From assembly GCA_018105865.1 (NCBI GenBank), contig JACLAT010000045.1, positions 696,001-760,000 of the forward strand: a stretch of 64,000 nucleotides of DNA. The letters run 5' to 3'. A program made the translations under genes and the position numbers. Below the pieces are notes generated by a model. That model ran no database searches and was not told where the DNA came from. It saw only the letters and a list, made by a program, of their open reading frames with translations. Origin of the DNA: Metaphire vulgaris (lineage: Eukaryota; Annelida; Clitellata; Crassiclitellata; Megascolecidae). Within the stretch, counting starts at the first letter, position 1; each line of letters opens with the position of its first letter. Shown here in pieces: positions 1-11,700 of the stretch.

Positions 1-395
1 ATATAGCAACAGCTCTTGCATTCAAAGTCATAACGTATTAAACTATTTTCTGTATTTAATATTTGAAAATTAGTCTAAGCAAGTAATTGCAATTAATTCT
101 AGAAAACATTGATTCCAACTTCCAAGTACATTGATTCAGTGACTGATGATGTTGATTTTAAATAGTATTTTCATTTCTTCTTATTTTTATCAATTTGCTT
201 TCATTTATTTTATTCTATTCACTTTTAAATGTGTTTTGATGCATTTTCAGGGCATTTAAGAAAACAGAGGCAGTTTTTCAAGCAGATTAGGATCAGTTCT
301 GTGGATTCCATTTAATATAGTTTGCAACATAGCAAAGTTTATCACGGTTGCAATATAATTAACAGTTTTTGGAGGAACATATTTCTGAATTAATT
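1..395 (+). other. Upstream region of ZNF gene 1 with putative splice acceptor
   Basis: AT-rich sequence with no coding signal. A pyrimidine-rich stretch ending in TGCATTTTCAG at 240-250 looks like a 3' splice site, and the sequence after it (251 onward) resembles the leader that follows the acceptor TTTGCATTTGCAG in the other ZNF copies (18155, 34637, 41364 on the minus strand). I infer that the finger exon of gene 1 begins near 251 and that a 5' exon lies outside the window. Confidence 0.5.
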
Positions 396-1650
396 ATGAA
401 TATGCAAAGTCCAACTTCAGTGCATAATTCAAAGAAATGCTTCAAAACGTTCTCCAATCTACATTCAGTTGAACAACATGAAGGAAATAATATAGGAGAA
501 AAGCCATATGCATGTAAAGTATGCAAAAAGACATTTCCTAAATTAAGCTCTCTTAGACGTCATGAAAGAATTCATACCAGAGAAAGCCCATTTGTTTGCC
601 AAATATGCAAAAAGGCATTCAGTCAAATAGGACATGTTAAACGCCATGAGAGGATTCATTCAGGAGAAAAGCCTTTTATTTGTAAAATATGTGAAAAGGC
701 ATTCAATCAATCAGACACTCTTAGAGCGCATGAAAGAATTCATACCGGAGAAAGGCCGTTTGTTTGCAAAATATGCCAAAGAGCATTTAGTCATAAGGGC
801 AATTTTAAACGTCACGAGAAGATTCATTCGGGAGAAAATTTGTACCAGAGAAAAGCTATATATTGTAAAAATTAGCATGAAGAAATTAAGTAGTGCGTAT
901 CATCTTAAAGATCATGAAAGAATTCATAGGGGAGAAAAGCCGTATATTTGTAAAATATGCAAAAAATCATTCCGTAAATTAGGCATTCTTAAAATTCATG
1001 AGAGGATTCATACCGGAGAAAAGCCGTATATATGTAAAATATGCAAAAAATCATTCCGTCAGTTAGGCACTCTTAAAATTCATGAAAGGATTCATACTGG
1101 AGAAAAGCCGTATATTTGTAAACTATGCACAAAAGCATTCCATCAAATAAGCGCCCTTAAATCACATGAAATAATTCATAGAAGTAAGCCTTGCATATGT
1201 TATGTATGTAGCAAAGCATTCTCTCGGAGAGAACATCTGCTGAAACATCAAAGAACACACTGTGAAAAACTGCGACAGAATCACAGAATTTCTAAGATGT
1301 CATCTTCTGAAGTAGATTTTAAAAATAATGTTACTAAGGAAAGGTCTGCCGATGTGTTTACACCAAAGATGTTTATGGAGAGACGACCAATGAACAGTCC
1401 TTTTACAGTTGAACCTTTTGGATGTGGATTTTGTGGTGAAATGTTTGTTGAAGAAGATCATTTTCTTATTCATTGTTCTCATCACTCGGGTGAAGGGGAT
1501 TTTTCAAGTGATTTGATTCTTCAATTTCCTTGTAAGAGAACTATGTTTAAAGAAGTATTGAAAGAGAGATTTTCCATCAGTGAGCAACTTGGAAAGGTGG
1601 CTGCCAATGAAAGCAGTTTGAGATGGTTTGGACATTTCAAATGTATTTAG
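396..1650 (+). pseudogene. C2H2 zinc-finger gene 1, frameshifted
   Basis: Probable nuclear DNA-binding C2H2 protein. The first reading frame (ATG at 396; the frame is open from 369 but without an earlier ATG) holds a degenerate finger and then four good fingers (FVCQIC, FICKIC and similar, joined by HSGEKP/HTGERP) and stops at 875. The second frame (about 845-1650) continues with one damaged finger, whose first two cysteines are lost, three good fingers of the YICKIC type, a CICYVC finger, and the family C-terminal module (PFGCGFC...HCSHH, then LRWFG). The switch lies at about 838-846, where a finger core seems to have been deleted; just after it, TATATTGTAAAAATT has lost a T and gained an A relative to its paralogues. 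It is a pseudogene unless these are assembly errors. If the bases were wrong, about nine fingers would be encoded. Confidence 0.8.
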
Positions 1651-2285
1651 TATCGTTTTCATAATGTTTTGTAACAGTGAAGATGAGAGCATCTGGTAAC
1701 ACGGATCTCTACCTGCACAAGGTCGAATTCAATGGGGAGTGACTTATATGATCAAACTGGTCTGAGATTGTTGTTCATTATGAGTACTGTGTGTTGGATG
1801 TGTGATTATTTAAGTCTCCTTAAGAACAGTGTTATATTTGTCAGTGTTTGCTTCAGTTACTATGGATATTTTGGAAGAACCCTTTGAATGTCATAATACT
1901 GCAAGTGTTCTAATTAAATTTCAGTTCCTTTTTGACAAAGTGAAATCTAACTTTTGATTTTACAGGAGAGGGGATTATTTCTGTCCTTAACATCAGTGAC
2001 ATATTTATCTCTGTTTGATTCAATTACTGTTGATATTCTGAAAGAACTCTCTGTGATTGTCAAACCAAGTGTTTTAAAAGGCTGTTATGTTATGACTATG
2101 CGATGCATATTACTGTAGCTAAGGAACAAGTTTATGCGGCACTGTACTATTTCTTACATTTAGCGTTTGTGGATTGCATTTTGAGACATATTTCAAGACA
2201 CTAGGATTCTATTACTGTATAGAAGGAATTTTATTTTAAATATAATGTTTGCACACTTATTTGCACGGCATTCTCAATGCATTTG
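1651..2285. other. 3' flank of ZNF gene 1, nothing recognised
   Basis: AT-rich non-coding sequence after the stop codon. I see no reading frame of coding character, no inverted repeats and no retroelement motif. Confidence 0.5.
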
Positions 2286-2420
2286 ATCATGTTGTAGCAT
2301 TTAGTAATGTGATGTAATGTTACAGAATATTTGTATAGCGCCTCTTCGGAAGAATCATTCAGAAACGTCCCCGCTGTGATTATTGCATATTGATGAAGAG
2401 GAGAATTTTAGTCGCTTCTA
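2286..2420 (-). repeat. LINE-like 3' end fragment shared by ZNF flanks
   Basis: Contains the reverse complement of a GGCGCTATACAAATATTCTG-type LINE tail with TTACA/TTACAT repeats. The same fragment occurs next to other ZNF copies at 17830-18010, 34290-34500 and 41500-41640. It looks like an old insertion that was carried along during duplication of the ZNF genes. Confidence 0.55.
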
Positions 2421-2501
2421 AAAGTATGCTGAAAAACTAAGTATATTAAGAAAATTTGCTCTGCTTGCAAGAAATGTAGTCTTGTAATTCTCAGCACTTG
2501 T

Positions 2502-3035
2502 TAGGGTGGAAGAAGTGTAAGTCAAAAGTCAACAATTTATGTCTATGTTTTTAAAAATAATTTAGTAAGTAAGTACAATCTCGTTAATTTATATAGCGCC
2601 TTAGGACAACTTTTCCCGTTTTCTAATCATGGTTTAAAAGTTGACATAATCCGATATCTGTTGGAAATCCACAATGTTCAGCTGACGAAACATAAAAGGT
2701 TACTTGCACTGGTTCCTATGCGTTATTCGACTGCGTTCTTTCATTACAGGGTCAGATAATTTTTTACGGCATTCCGTAGCGTTTATTTATAGGTGGGGAA
2801 TACCAACTGTTTCGTTGCAAACGGAGATGCTCTAGGTATGGGCTAAATTTAGGGGCAGCTGTATCATTCATAATAGTTTCTTTACAAAACTATCTCTTTA
2901 TCTTATTCAACTATTACTTGGGGTTTCTATCGACATGCACAGGATAAATTTATTGATACTACTGTACTGCAAGGCACATTTCTTACTTTTGACTTTTTCC
3001 TTACTTTCTTAGTGACTTACACTTCTTCCGCCCTA
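2502..3035. mobile_element. Putative inverted-repeat element
   Basis: A 23-bp arm starting TAGGGTGGAAGAAGTG at 2502-2524 is matched in inverted orientation at 3013-3035 with one mismatch. No clean target duplication is visible, so the boundaries are tentative. The interior carries a LINE family B 3' tail at 2563-2625. The first nine bases of the arm equal those of the 2.6-kb transposon at 48720-51309. Confidence 0.5.
2563..2625 (-). mobile_element. LINE family B 3' tail fragment
   Basis: AGTAAGTAAGTACAATCTCG followed by a TATAGCGCCTT stretch matches the 3' end of the LINE family that is better preserved at 51722-53885 and 30817-31523. On the minus strand the tail reads as TTAC repeats. Only the end is present. 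Confidence 0.6.
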
Positions 3036-3231
3036 CAGTATAATGTCTCAATGTATGGGTATGTCTATATTTCCGTGTCTCGCTTACTAATAATTAATTG
3101 GGAAATAAAAATTGCATTTTCTCTTACATGGTTGCTGGACTTTAAATGTGGTGGGTATTGTTACTGGTGGCATATAGTATCATATAGTTAAATCTAAAGT
3201 GCGGCTAACTTCTGCACAATTGCCTAATTCT
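3036..3231. other. Unassigned AT-rich spacer
   Basis: No gene, repeat or motif that I can support. Confidence 0.4.
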
Positions 3232-3279
3232 CTATCCGTTTAATACGGCAATACAAGTGATTAGTCTAGTGCTCAGATG

Positions 3280-3631
3280 TAGGGCTGCGCTAACCGAGTA
3301 GTTTAGGAGTCGAGTAGCTTAGCGAGTACTCGCGTAAAACCGGAAATACATGATTTGCAAACGTTACACGTCACATAATGCGTATTATTTGCCTCATGGC
3401 CCTCATTTAACCAAAGCAGAACACTAGATACAGATACATATCACTTTCTTCGGATATTCAAGCGTGTATTCACAAAACGGTAGGCCAAATTTTTAATGAA
3501 ATTCTTTGGTTATTCTTTATTTATCTATTCTATTCTTTATTTAGTTATTCTATGAGTACTCGACTCAAAAAAAATTACTCGACTCCAAATTGAGTCAGTA
3601 CTGCGTTACTCGAGTTACTCGCGCAGCCCTA
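3280..3631. mobile_element. hAT-type MITE (TAGGGCTGCGC ends)
   Basis: 352-bp element with inverted ends TAGGGCTGCGC / GCGCAGCCCTA and an exact 8-bp target duplication CTCAGATG at 3272-3279 and 3632-3639. The subterminal region is built from ACTCGAGT-like and GAGTCGAGTA repeats in both orientations. The 8-bp duplication and YAGGG ends fit the hAT superfamily. There is no coding capacity. Confidence 0.9.
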
Positions 3632-3673
3632 CTCAGATGGTCACAATCTCCTGGTGTTAAATGCTAGCATATG

Positions 3674-3851
3674 CAGGGTGCGATTTGTGCCTGGAGCAGT
3701 GGGGAATATCTGGGGATAACGAGTTTGGGAGATGTAGTTGTTGGGGAATGTAGCAGTGGGGATGTAGTGGTGAAGGGATGTAGTAGTAGGGGGATGCATT
3801 TGGGCAGTGGGGGGATAAATCCCCCATTTTCCCCCTGCAAATTGCGCCCTG
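3674..3851. mobile_element. hAT-type MITE (CAGGGTGCG ends)
   Basis: 178-bp element starting CAGGGTGCGATTTGTGC, with its end inverted (GCAAATTGCGCCCTG) and an exact 8-bp target duplication AGCATATG at 3666-3673 and 3852-3859. The interior is G-rich with GATGTAG/TAGTAG repeats. Ends and duplication length fit hAT. It belongs to a different family from its neighbour 42 bp away. Confidence 0.9.
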
Positions 3852-3874
3852 AGCATATGTAAGATTGTAACCAG

Positions 3875-4276
3875 GGAGTCAACCATTCGTAGTTGACAGT
3901 TTGAAGAATATTTTACTTACAGCCTGATTTATATGTTTAACCATATGCCCAGTTAGATTTTCATTCAGAACGACTCCCAGACTCCGCAATTCTTTAGTGT
4001 TTGTGATTTCAAAATTGCCAAGATTTATTTTGGCGAGTGCCAGCTTTTCTAGTTTAGATTTCCGTCCTATGCAGATCATCTCCGTCTTTGCAGCATTCAA
4101 CTTGAGCCTATTTCTGCTTAACCATCTCTCAATGTCCTCAATGCAATCAGTGAGCTCTTTGCTCTTTTTTGTTTTGTCCTGTGAGTGAAAACTGCAGTAC
4201 AGCTGTATATCATCTGAATATGAATGGAATTTTAGTTCATGCATGTCTACGACATCGTCCAGCTCACTCATATATA
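3875..4276 (-). pseudogene. LINE reverse-transcriptase fragment
   Basis: Minus-strand translation gives a reverse-transcriptase palm fragment: SYSDDIQLY (the YADD-type catalytic box), then IERWLSRNRLKLNAAKTEMI and LRSLGVVLNENLT, the usual order in CR1/L2-like LINEs. About 130 residues remain. The amino-terminal reverse-transcriptase blocks and the endonuclease are missing. The fragment is bracketed by direct repeats of about 95 bp. Confidence 0.75.
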
Positions 4277-4282
4277 GGGCTC

Positions 4283-4380
4283 TTCCGTTGTATGCGGTAA
4301 TACAGCAAGTGATTAGCTTAATGCTCTGATGACCAATATCTCCTGATGTTAAATACAAGCATATGGCAGACTGTAACCAT
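4283..4380. repeat. Right copy of the ~95-bp direct repeat (empty site)
   Basis: Matches the host parts of 3232-3874 but lacks both MITEs, and carries CTCTGATG and AAGCATATG where the left copy has target duplications. It confirms the borders of both insertions. Confidence 0.75.
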
Positions 4381-4589
4381 AACTGAAAACTATGGGGTTC
4401 CTCTTCCATTCCAACAACAATTTAAGCAACTATCCACTTATGTCCAGCACCCAAGTGTTGAAAATCATGAAGAAACGAAAACTTGTTGTACGTGTTGTGT
4501 CATCGAGTTATTATCTGCTTTGTGCTTCAAACACCTCCATGTTGCAGTTATTATTATCATCAGACTGTTATTTGGTCAAAAAACGTAAA

Positions 4590-4890
4590 ACGTGTTGCTG
4601 ACCTGGAAGGTCGGCAACGCCTGAATTCGCAATGTATGCCTCACTGGCGTCTCAGCACCGCAGGAGGCCGTACATTTCATGTGGCTGCCGCTAGGGTCGG
4701 GAATGACCTACCTTCATCCGTTCAACTTTGCCCTACGCTCAACTTTTTTAAAAAGAGGCTAGAGACTTGATTGTTCCTTACTAGTTTTGAACTTTAACTC
4801 TGTAATGTGTTCATGCAGTCCAACTGAGGACAAGGCACCACAATTATCTCAACGTTTATTATTATTATTATTATTATTATCACTATTATT

Positions 4891-4935
<45 letters not shown>

Positions 4936-4936
4936 G
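4590..4936 (+). mobile_element. LINE 3' end with ATT-repeat tail
   Basis: Plus-strand translation shows a typical LINE C-terminus (ARVGNDLPSS followed by FFKKRLET), a short 3' UTR, and a tail of TTATT/ATT repeats at 4851-4935. Its orientation is opposite to the fragment just upstream, so it is a separate insertion. The 5' part is missing. Confidence 0.65.
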
Positions 4937-5583
4937 AGATCAACCAAAAGAAAAGAAGTCGAAAATGTTACAAATGTTCACCAAACTGAACCAATGAATT
5001 CCAAATGAACACTATATCTCTGTTATTCTGTAGATTTGATATTTAGGCAAAACATTGGCTACAGTCATTAAAATCTCCATTACAGAATGATTTTTTATTG
5101 ATGTTGCTCATGTGTGCTCTATACATATTAGCACATGGCCAAAGAAAGGAAAGGGCCATGGACAAGGACTTCCCGGGAGGCTTTGACGGTCTTTATGGAC
5201 CATGGAGTTTAATAGATTAAAATGTTGATAGTTGGTGCATATATATTTTTTGGAATAAATGGCAGCCTATTGTTAATAGCCCAAAATGAAGAAATGTTTC
5301 CAAGGCCAAGAGCCACCCAAAACACACTTTAAAAACGCCCTGCTCTGAAGAATATGAAACTGATCTCAACTCAATACTAAATCACAAAATGTCATGTTAA
5401 GGAACAGAAACCAGCAAAATTTGACAACACAATTTAGTAAATTAAAAATTATAAAACGCCAACATATATAATGTCAAAGATAAACATTAATGAAAGTTAA
5501 ATTCTGAAGTTCAAAATACAATAGTACATACTTACATGCACATACTTGCTCCAATACATACTTATAGCAATACAATCAACAGA
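4937..5583. other. 3' flank of ZNF gene 2
   Basis: AT-rich non-coding sequence downstream of the minus-strand gene. Nothing recognised. Confidence 0.4.
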
Positions 5584-6910
<1,327 letters not shown>

Positions 6911-7885
6911 ATCACGAATGTTCCTTTGGCTGACCAGCTATAGTTGATAAATTTTCACAAAGACAAAGGTTTTATTCACAAGGTTTCTTTATGGAAGTCG
7001 TCTGCTAGCCAGAGGCGTAGCGTCCCAACGGCTACTTTTGCTTTAACCATGGGCGGCACACATGATTGGGGCGGCAAATTTTTTAAGCAAACTTTTCTTT
7101 CTTGTAGGGTTGTCAGGGAGTTCTGGCGAAGGGGCGTCAAATTCTACAAAGGGCAGCAAATTTAGCGGCGATGAGAGGATGTAATGGTTTTGATAAACTT
7201 TATGCTAACAGCTGGTTAAGAATGTGAAGACAGGACAAATTACAAAAAGAAAACAAAATTTGATTTATAATTAGCAAAACACATTGAAAGAGTAAAAGAG
7301 ACAGACAAATTGAGGGATAGACAATTCAGTTGTTGTGTACTTTGGGAAATCTTCAAGGTGGCCACTTATCGTGAAACAACATTACAAAAGTCAAATGAAG
7401 TATCAGTGAAGAATTTATGTTAAAAAATGAATTTATGTTAAAAGAGTAAAGAACCCACACATTGTTCTCCTTATAATCTCACTTGGAATTAGTGAGTATA
7501 ACTTATTCGGAGAGCTTTGTGACATCATCAAAATACCATAACTAAGTACTATACTTTTAAAATATTGTGATTTCATCAGGATAAAATGCAAAAAATCAAG
7601 TTTCACGGCAAACTTAAATAATCAAGAAAATCATGAAACTCATGACGAATATTAGGCCCGCTTGCCATTAATAGCTGCATGAAAAAACAAGTTTTTGCAT
7701 AACAAAAAATCACGCAAAACCATTTCTTACTGCGCTACATCAAAGTCAGCGGATGCACATCACAGGCATTCACTCACTTATTATTCAGCGTTTTAAGAGA
7801 CTGTGACGATATATGGCTGAACTCTGGAACGACCTTTTAGTCTTTTTAGAGATGGATTTAGAGAACCATCATTTGAAACATTTAC
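6911..7885. other. 5' flank of ZNF gene 2
   Basis: The first ~100 bp match the leader of other ZNF copies (AAGACAAAGTTTTCATTCACAA region), but the match ends at 7009, where a hAT-like fragment begins. The rest, 7190-7885, is AT-rich with no recognised feature. Confidence 0.45.
7010..7185. mobile_element. Fragment of CAGTGGCGTAGC-type hAT MITE
   Basis: Starts CAGAGGCGTAGCG and contains GGGCGGCAAATTT and GCGGCGATGAGA, like the fragment at 38934 and the complete element at 38211-38477. The right end and target duplication are not visible. It interrupts the conserved leader exon of ZNF gene 2. Confidence 0.5.
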
Positions 7886-8182
7886 CAGAGATGTAGTACT
7901 TGGTACTTGTACTTGTACTCGAGTTGTACTCGAGTACAAACTTTCAGTACTTGTACCTCATTGCTAATTGTGTCCATTTTATTGAATAACTGTGACATTA
8001 ATAAAATTGTAGGCCTACTTGCTGTTTGTACTTGGCTATAAGCATCAGTACTTGTACTTAGAGGCCAGGTACTTGTACTCGTACTTGAAGTTTTTAGGAT
8101 GTATATACTTGTACTTGTGCTTGTAGTTGGAGACCAGGTACTTGTACTTGAAGTACAGTATTGTGTACCTGCTGCATCTCTG
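7886..8182. mobile_element. hAT-type MITE made of ACTTGTACT repeats
   Basis: 297-bp element with inverted ends CAGAGATGTAG / CTGCATCTCTG and an exact 8-bp target duplication ACATTTAC at 7878-7885 and 8183-8190. The interior is largely degenerate TACTTGTACT and ACTCGAGT repeats in both orientations, so a single strand could fold on itself. No coding capacity. Confidence 0.9.
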
Positions 8183-8409
8183 ACATTTACAGTATTAAAA
8201 CTTGTGCTAAAAATGTACCTAATTATTATAATATCTATATTAAAGGCGATTAAAAAACTTACACATAAAATATTGTGGCGAACCGGGCCTATCGAGGTTC
8301 CTACGCCTCCTAAACTCAAGATGGCTCCGCCCGGTTCGGCGCACACGGGGTTATGACTCACTTAAGGCACGTGGTCGTTCGTCTTAGCTTTTTGGCTAAG
8401 ATCTCAGGC
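8183..8409. other. GC-rich spacer with a short U2 snRNA-like stretch
   Basis: Unassigned. Near 8388-8402, TTTTTGGCTAAGATC resembles the 5' region of U2 snRNA (TTTTGGCTAAGATC), but the flanking U2 sequence is absent, so no RNA gene is called. It might belong to the 3' junction of the adjacent LINE or to a SINE. Confidence 0.3.
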
Positions 8410-11400
8410 TCTCTTATTGTTATTGTTATTGTTCATGACAATTTATATAGCGCCGTAGCATAGCGAGGGCCAAAGTCAAAGGCGCTTTACAAAAAACATG
8501 GGAACGAGATGTTAAATAGGTGAGTCTTTAATTTGGTCGCAAAGTCCTCTAATGAAGTGGCCGCCGACACTGAAGCCGGTAACGAATTCCATAGGAGAGG
8601 GTTTCCTCGGGAAAAAGAACGTTCGCCGAAGTTGAGTGTCTTCGACGGAGGTGGAACGTACAGGTGAGCTCGGCTGCTGGAGCGCAGATGGAGCCGTCGG
8701 TCGTTCGTAGTCATCCTTCGAATCAAGGTCGCTAAGTATTCCGGACAAGAGGGATCGTTTAGTGCCCGGAACGTCAGCCAGCAACGCTTGAATGCAATGC
8801 GCTCCGGGATGCGTAACCAGTGTAGCTTGTCCCTGAGTAGCGAGGTCACGTGGTCATGCCACCGGATCCGAAATATCAGTCGGGCTGAGGCGTTGATGAT
8901 CGACTGCAGGCGAGCGAGCTGACGATCGGGAAGACCGAACAGGATCCCGTTACAATAGTCGACGCGTGAAAGGACGAGGGCTCGAACCAGTTGCCGTTGA
9001 GATATACCGACGAACCTCTCGGATCATTCGAAGCTGTCGGAAGCACGAACGGGTCACATTGGCAACTTGACCAGCAAACGTCAGTGTTTCGTCGAAGATC
9101 ACTCCGAGTAAGCGCACCTCTGTCGATGGCTGGATGTTAGCCTCGTCCAGAGAAAGCTCCGAACGATCGATCAGATGCTTCCTCCTTGGAGTGCTAAACC
9201 AGATGAGCTCCGTCTTGCTCGGGTTTAGGGCGAGCCGGTTAGCCGTGGCCCAACGCTCTATCCGAGTGATGCATTCACGGACGCACGACAGAAGATGCTC
9301 GGTCTCCGACGGAAGGCAGGAGGAATACACCTGACCGTCGTCGGCGTATGCATGCCACGATAGACCAGATGATTCGACGATCCGTCCGACGTCTGCCGCG
9401 TAGAGCACGAACAGGAGTGGACCCAGGGCCGATCCCTGTGGCACACCGCTCGTGACACTTCGTGAGGCAGACATCGAGCCGCCCCAGGCCACTGACTGTG
9501 TCCGGCCCGAAAGGTAGCCCTGGAGCCACGTCAAGGCTCCGCCAGTGACCCCGAAGGAGATTTCAAGGCGCTGAGAGAGCGTGTCGTGGTCCACCGTGTC
9601 GAAGGCGGCGGAAAAGTCTAGTAGGCATAGGAGGAAAGCTCTCCATTGGCCGTCGCATCGATAATGTCATTGAGTATCTTCATCAGGGCCGTCTCGGTGG
9701 AATGACCTTTTCGATATGCCGACTGATGCTTCGGCATAAGTCCATTCCTGACGAGATAGGTGACTAGTTGTCTATTCACCAGGCGTTCCAGCAGTTTCGA
9801 CAGGAACGGTAGGTTTGAGACCGGCCGAAAATTCGATATGTCTGACTGGTCCAGTCCTGGCCGCTTCAAGTGAGGGCGGACGATGGCATGCTTCCACGGT
9901 GATGGGAACTCACCGCTAGCAAGTGATGACGATAGTAGTGACGTCAGGAACGGAGCCAGCGTGTCGATGGCCTCTTTAAGCAGCCACATCGGGAGTGGAT
10001 CCAACGGGCATTGTTTATTCGGCGATGCCTTGACGCACGCCGTGACCTCCGATATCGTAGGGGCCACGAACACCGAGAAGGTGGATCCGCTATGCCTTTG
10101 GAACTCGACCGGGTCGGCGTTGGCCGTCCTGCTCCGAACCCTGTTGATTTTCTCGTCGATGAACCGGTGATACTCCTCGGCGGAGAAGCTCGGAGGCGCC
10201 CTGTGGGAGGTGCCCCTTTTACCGAGAATCCTGTCGAGGTGATTCCATGTTTGCTTGATGTCAGAGTGAGGGGAATCCAGAATCTTGCGCCAGTGTTGCC
10301 GTCCCTTCTCCCGCACCAAGCGCCTACTAGCCTTGAGTTCTAGTCTCCACGAAGACCGTGCATCCTCCTCGCCACTAGTGCCTCTCCTGGCACGATACAC
10401 TCTCTCAAAACGACGGGCACGTCGACGGGCCTGCCGACACTCGGCGTCATAAAATGGTCGATGGAGTCGAGGACGGGCGGAAACCTCGGTCACCGGCGCA
10501 AGATCGTCTAGTATCGTGGTCACGACTGACTGATAGCAAAGCGCAAGCTCAGTGGCGGTTTTGCTTGGGTCGACTGGTTGACAGAGCGGTGACAGTTGAA
10601 TCCGCTCAATGAACTTATCGAGACTAAAATATTTCCAGCTCCTACGACATAGCTTTGTATATGGCGGACGAGGACGAGCAACAGGTATCGTCCAAAGGAT
10701 GAGTTTGTGGTCCGATAGCCCGGACTCGACCACTGAGACGTCGGTCGGAGCTCCATCTTCGGCTGTTATTACCACGTCGAGTAAGCCGCCCTGATCGTGA
10801 GTCGGTTCTCCGACGAACTGGCGCAGTTTCAGGCCCCTATGACCTCTTCAAACTTCTGGCTGTGGTTGTCGGAGGGTCGTTCCAGGTGGATATTAAAATC
10901 CCCGACGACCCAAATCGCGCTGTTAAAGGTCTCCAACGACTCCAGCGGGGCGGACAGTTCAGTATAGAACGTTTCAGTAACACTTTGTGAGCCGGGCCTG
11001 TAGATAGCTGCAATGATAAACGGTTCATTGCCACTCCTGACCCAACAGCAGAGGTGCTCAAAAGTCCTCGGCACGAACCCGGTGTTGATCTTTGCGATGT
11101 TGGTCCCCGGTTTGGAGATCACCGCCAACCCTCCGTGATTGATAAATTTACTATTATCGAGCTCCGTCCTTAGTGGGATGGCCCGGGCCGCTTCGATGAC
11201 GTTCAGGCCCATACCGCGTAACCGCTTGATAGCGACACTGTCCTGGTCCTCATGCCACGTCTCGGAGAGAACCAAAGTACTCAGCTCGTGCTCGTCGAAC
11301 AGATCCGGAACGTTCTCGATCTTCCTGTTGACAGAACGAATATTCAGTAAGCCCATTCTGAGACGTCGCGGCGGGGAAGAGCAGTGGCGTTCTATTCTCG

Positions 11401-11700
11401 GTCGCACAAGTGTAGCCGATGGGACGACTCCCGGTTCAGGTGTGGGATGCTGTCGACGACGGGAGGTCGTCTTGACAGGTATGGCTCTTTGGAGACGCTG
11501 GCCAGCCCTGCATCCGCGTCCGTTGCTCCACCTAGGTGCGTAGACCACAAGGTGATCGATCTTGCGACGAAGAGAGGCCGAAAGGGCGACACCTCCTGTT
11601 CTCAAGCTGAGGAGCTCGGATCGCGTGTAAGTTCGATACATCGTCGTCAAATCACGATCGGATGATCAGCGCACCACGACGACGATTAAGATAACCCGCG
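8410..11700 (-). mobile_element. LINE family A (CR1/L2-like), nearly full length
   Basis: Minus-strand non-LTR retrotransposon of about 3.3 kb, clearly more GC-rich than its surroundings. The 3' end lies at the left: a GGCGCTATATAAATTGTCAT stretch followed by CAATAA repeats at 8410-8440. ORF2 is traced from 11650 to 8487. The 5' end is not sharply defined and the GC-rich sequence continues to about 11950. A truncated relative with the same tail is at 25704-25890. Confidence 0.85.
8487..11650 (-). pseudogene. LINE A ORF2: endonuclease plus reverse transcriptase, frameshifted
   Basis: Reads from 11650 down to 8487. Segment 11650-10829 is the apurinic-type endonuclease (LLNIRSVNRK, LSETWHE, IYRPGS, VVGDFNIHLE). 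Segment 10775-9618 completes it with SDHKLILW and enters the reverse transcriptase (NFRPVSNLPFLSKLLERLV, HQSAYRKGHSTETAL). Segment 9594-8950 holds GVPQGSALGPLLF and the catalytic AYADD. Segment 8849-8487 is the C-terminal region ending LKTHLFNIS. Three frameshifts, near 10820, 9630 and 9000, join the segments, and no catalytic motif is missing. The protein would cut target DNA and copy its own RNA (target-primed reverse transcription). This copy is inactive as read. Confidence 0.85.

Larger units (their letters stand above)
3232..3874. repeat. Left copy of a ~95-bp direct repeat, split by two MITEs
   Basis: Without the two inserted elements (3280-3631 and 3674-3851, each with an 8-bp target duplication), this stretch aligns with 4283-4380, sharing blocks such as CAAGTGATTAG, ATCTCCTG, TGTTAAAT, AGCATATG and TGTAACCA. 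The two copies flank a LINE reverse-transcriptase fragment. The right copy is the empty site for both MITEs. Confidence 0.75.

Noticed and set aside
8099..8356. Val/Leu-rich frame over the MITE at 7886-8182
   Set aside because: Product of the ACTTGTACT repeats; it crosses the element border into unrelated sequence.
9134..9334. Several 60-130 residue frames opposite or offset to LINE A ORF2 (also 9883-10343, 11139-11665)
   Set aside because: Shadows in GC-rich coding sequence; the minus frame carries all recognisable motifs.
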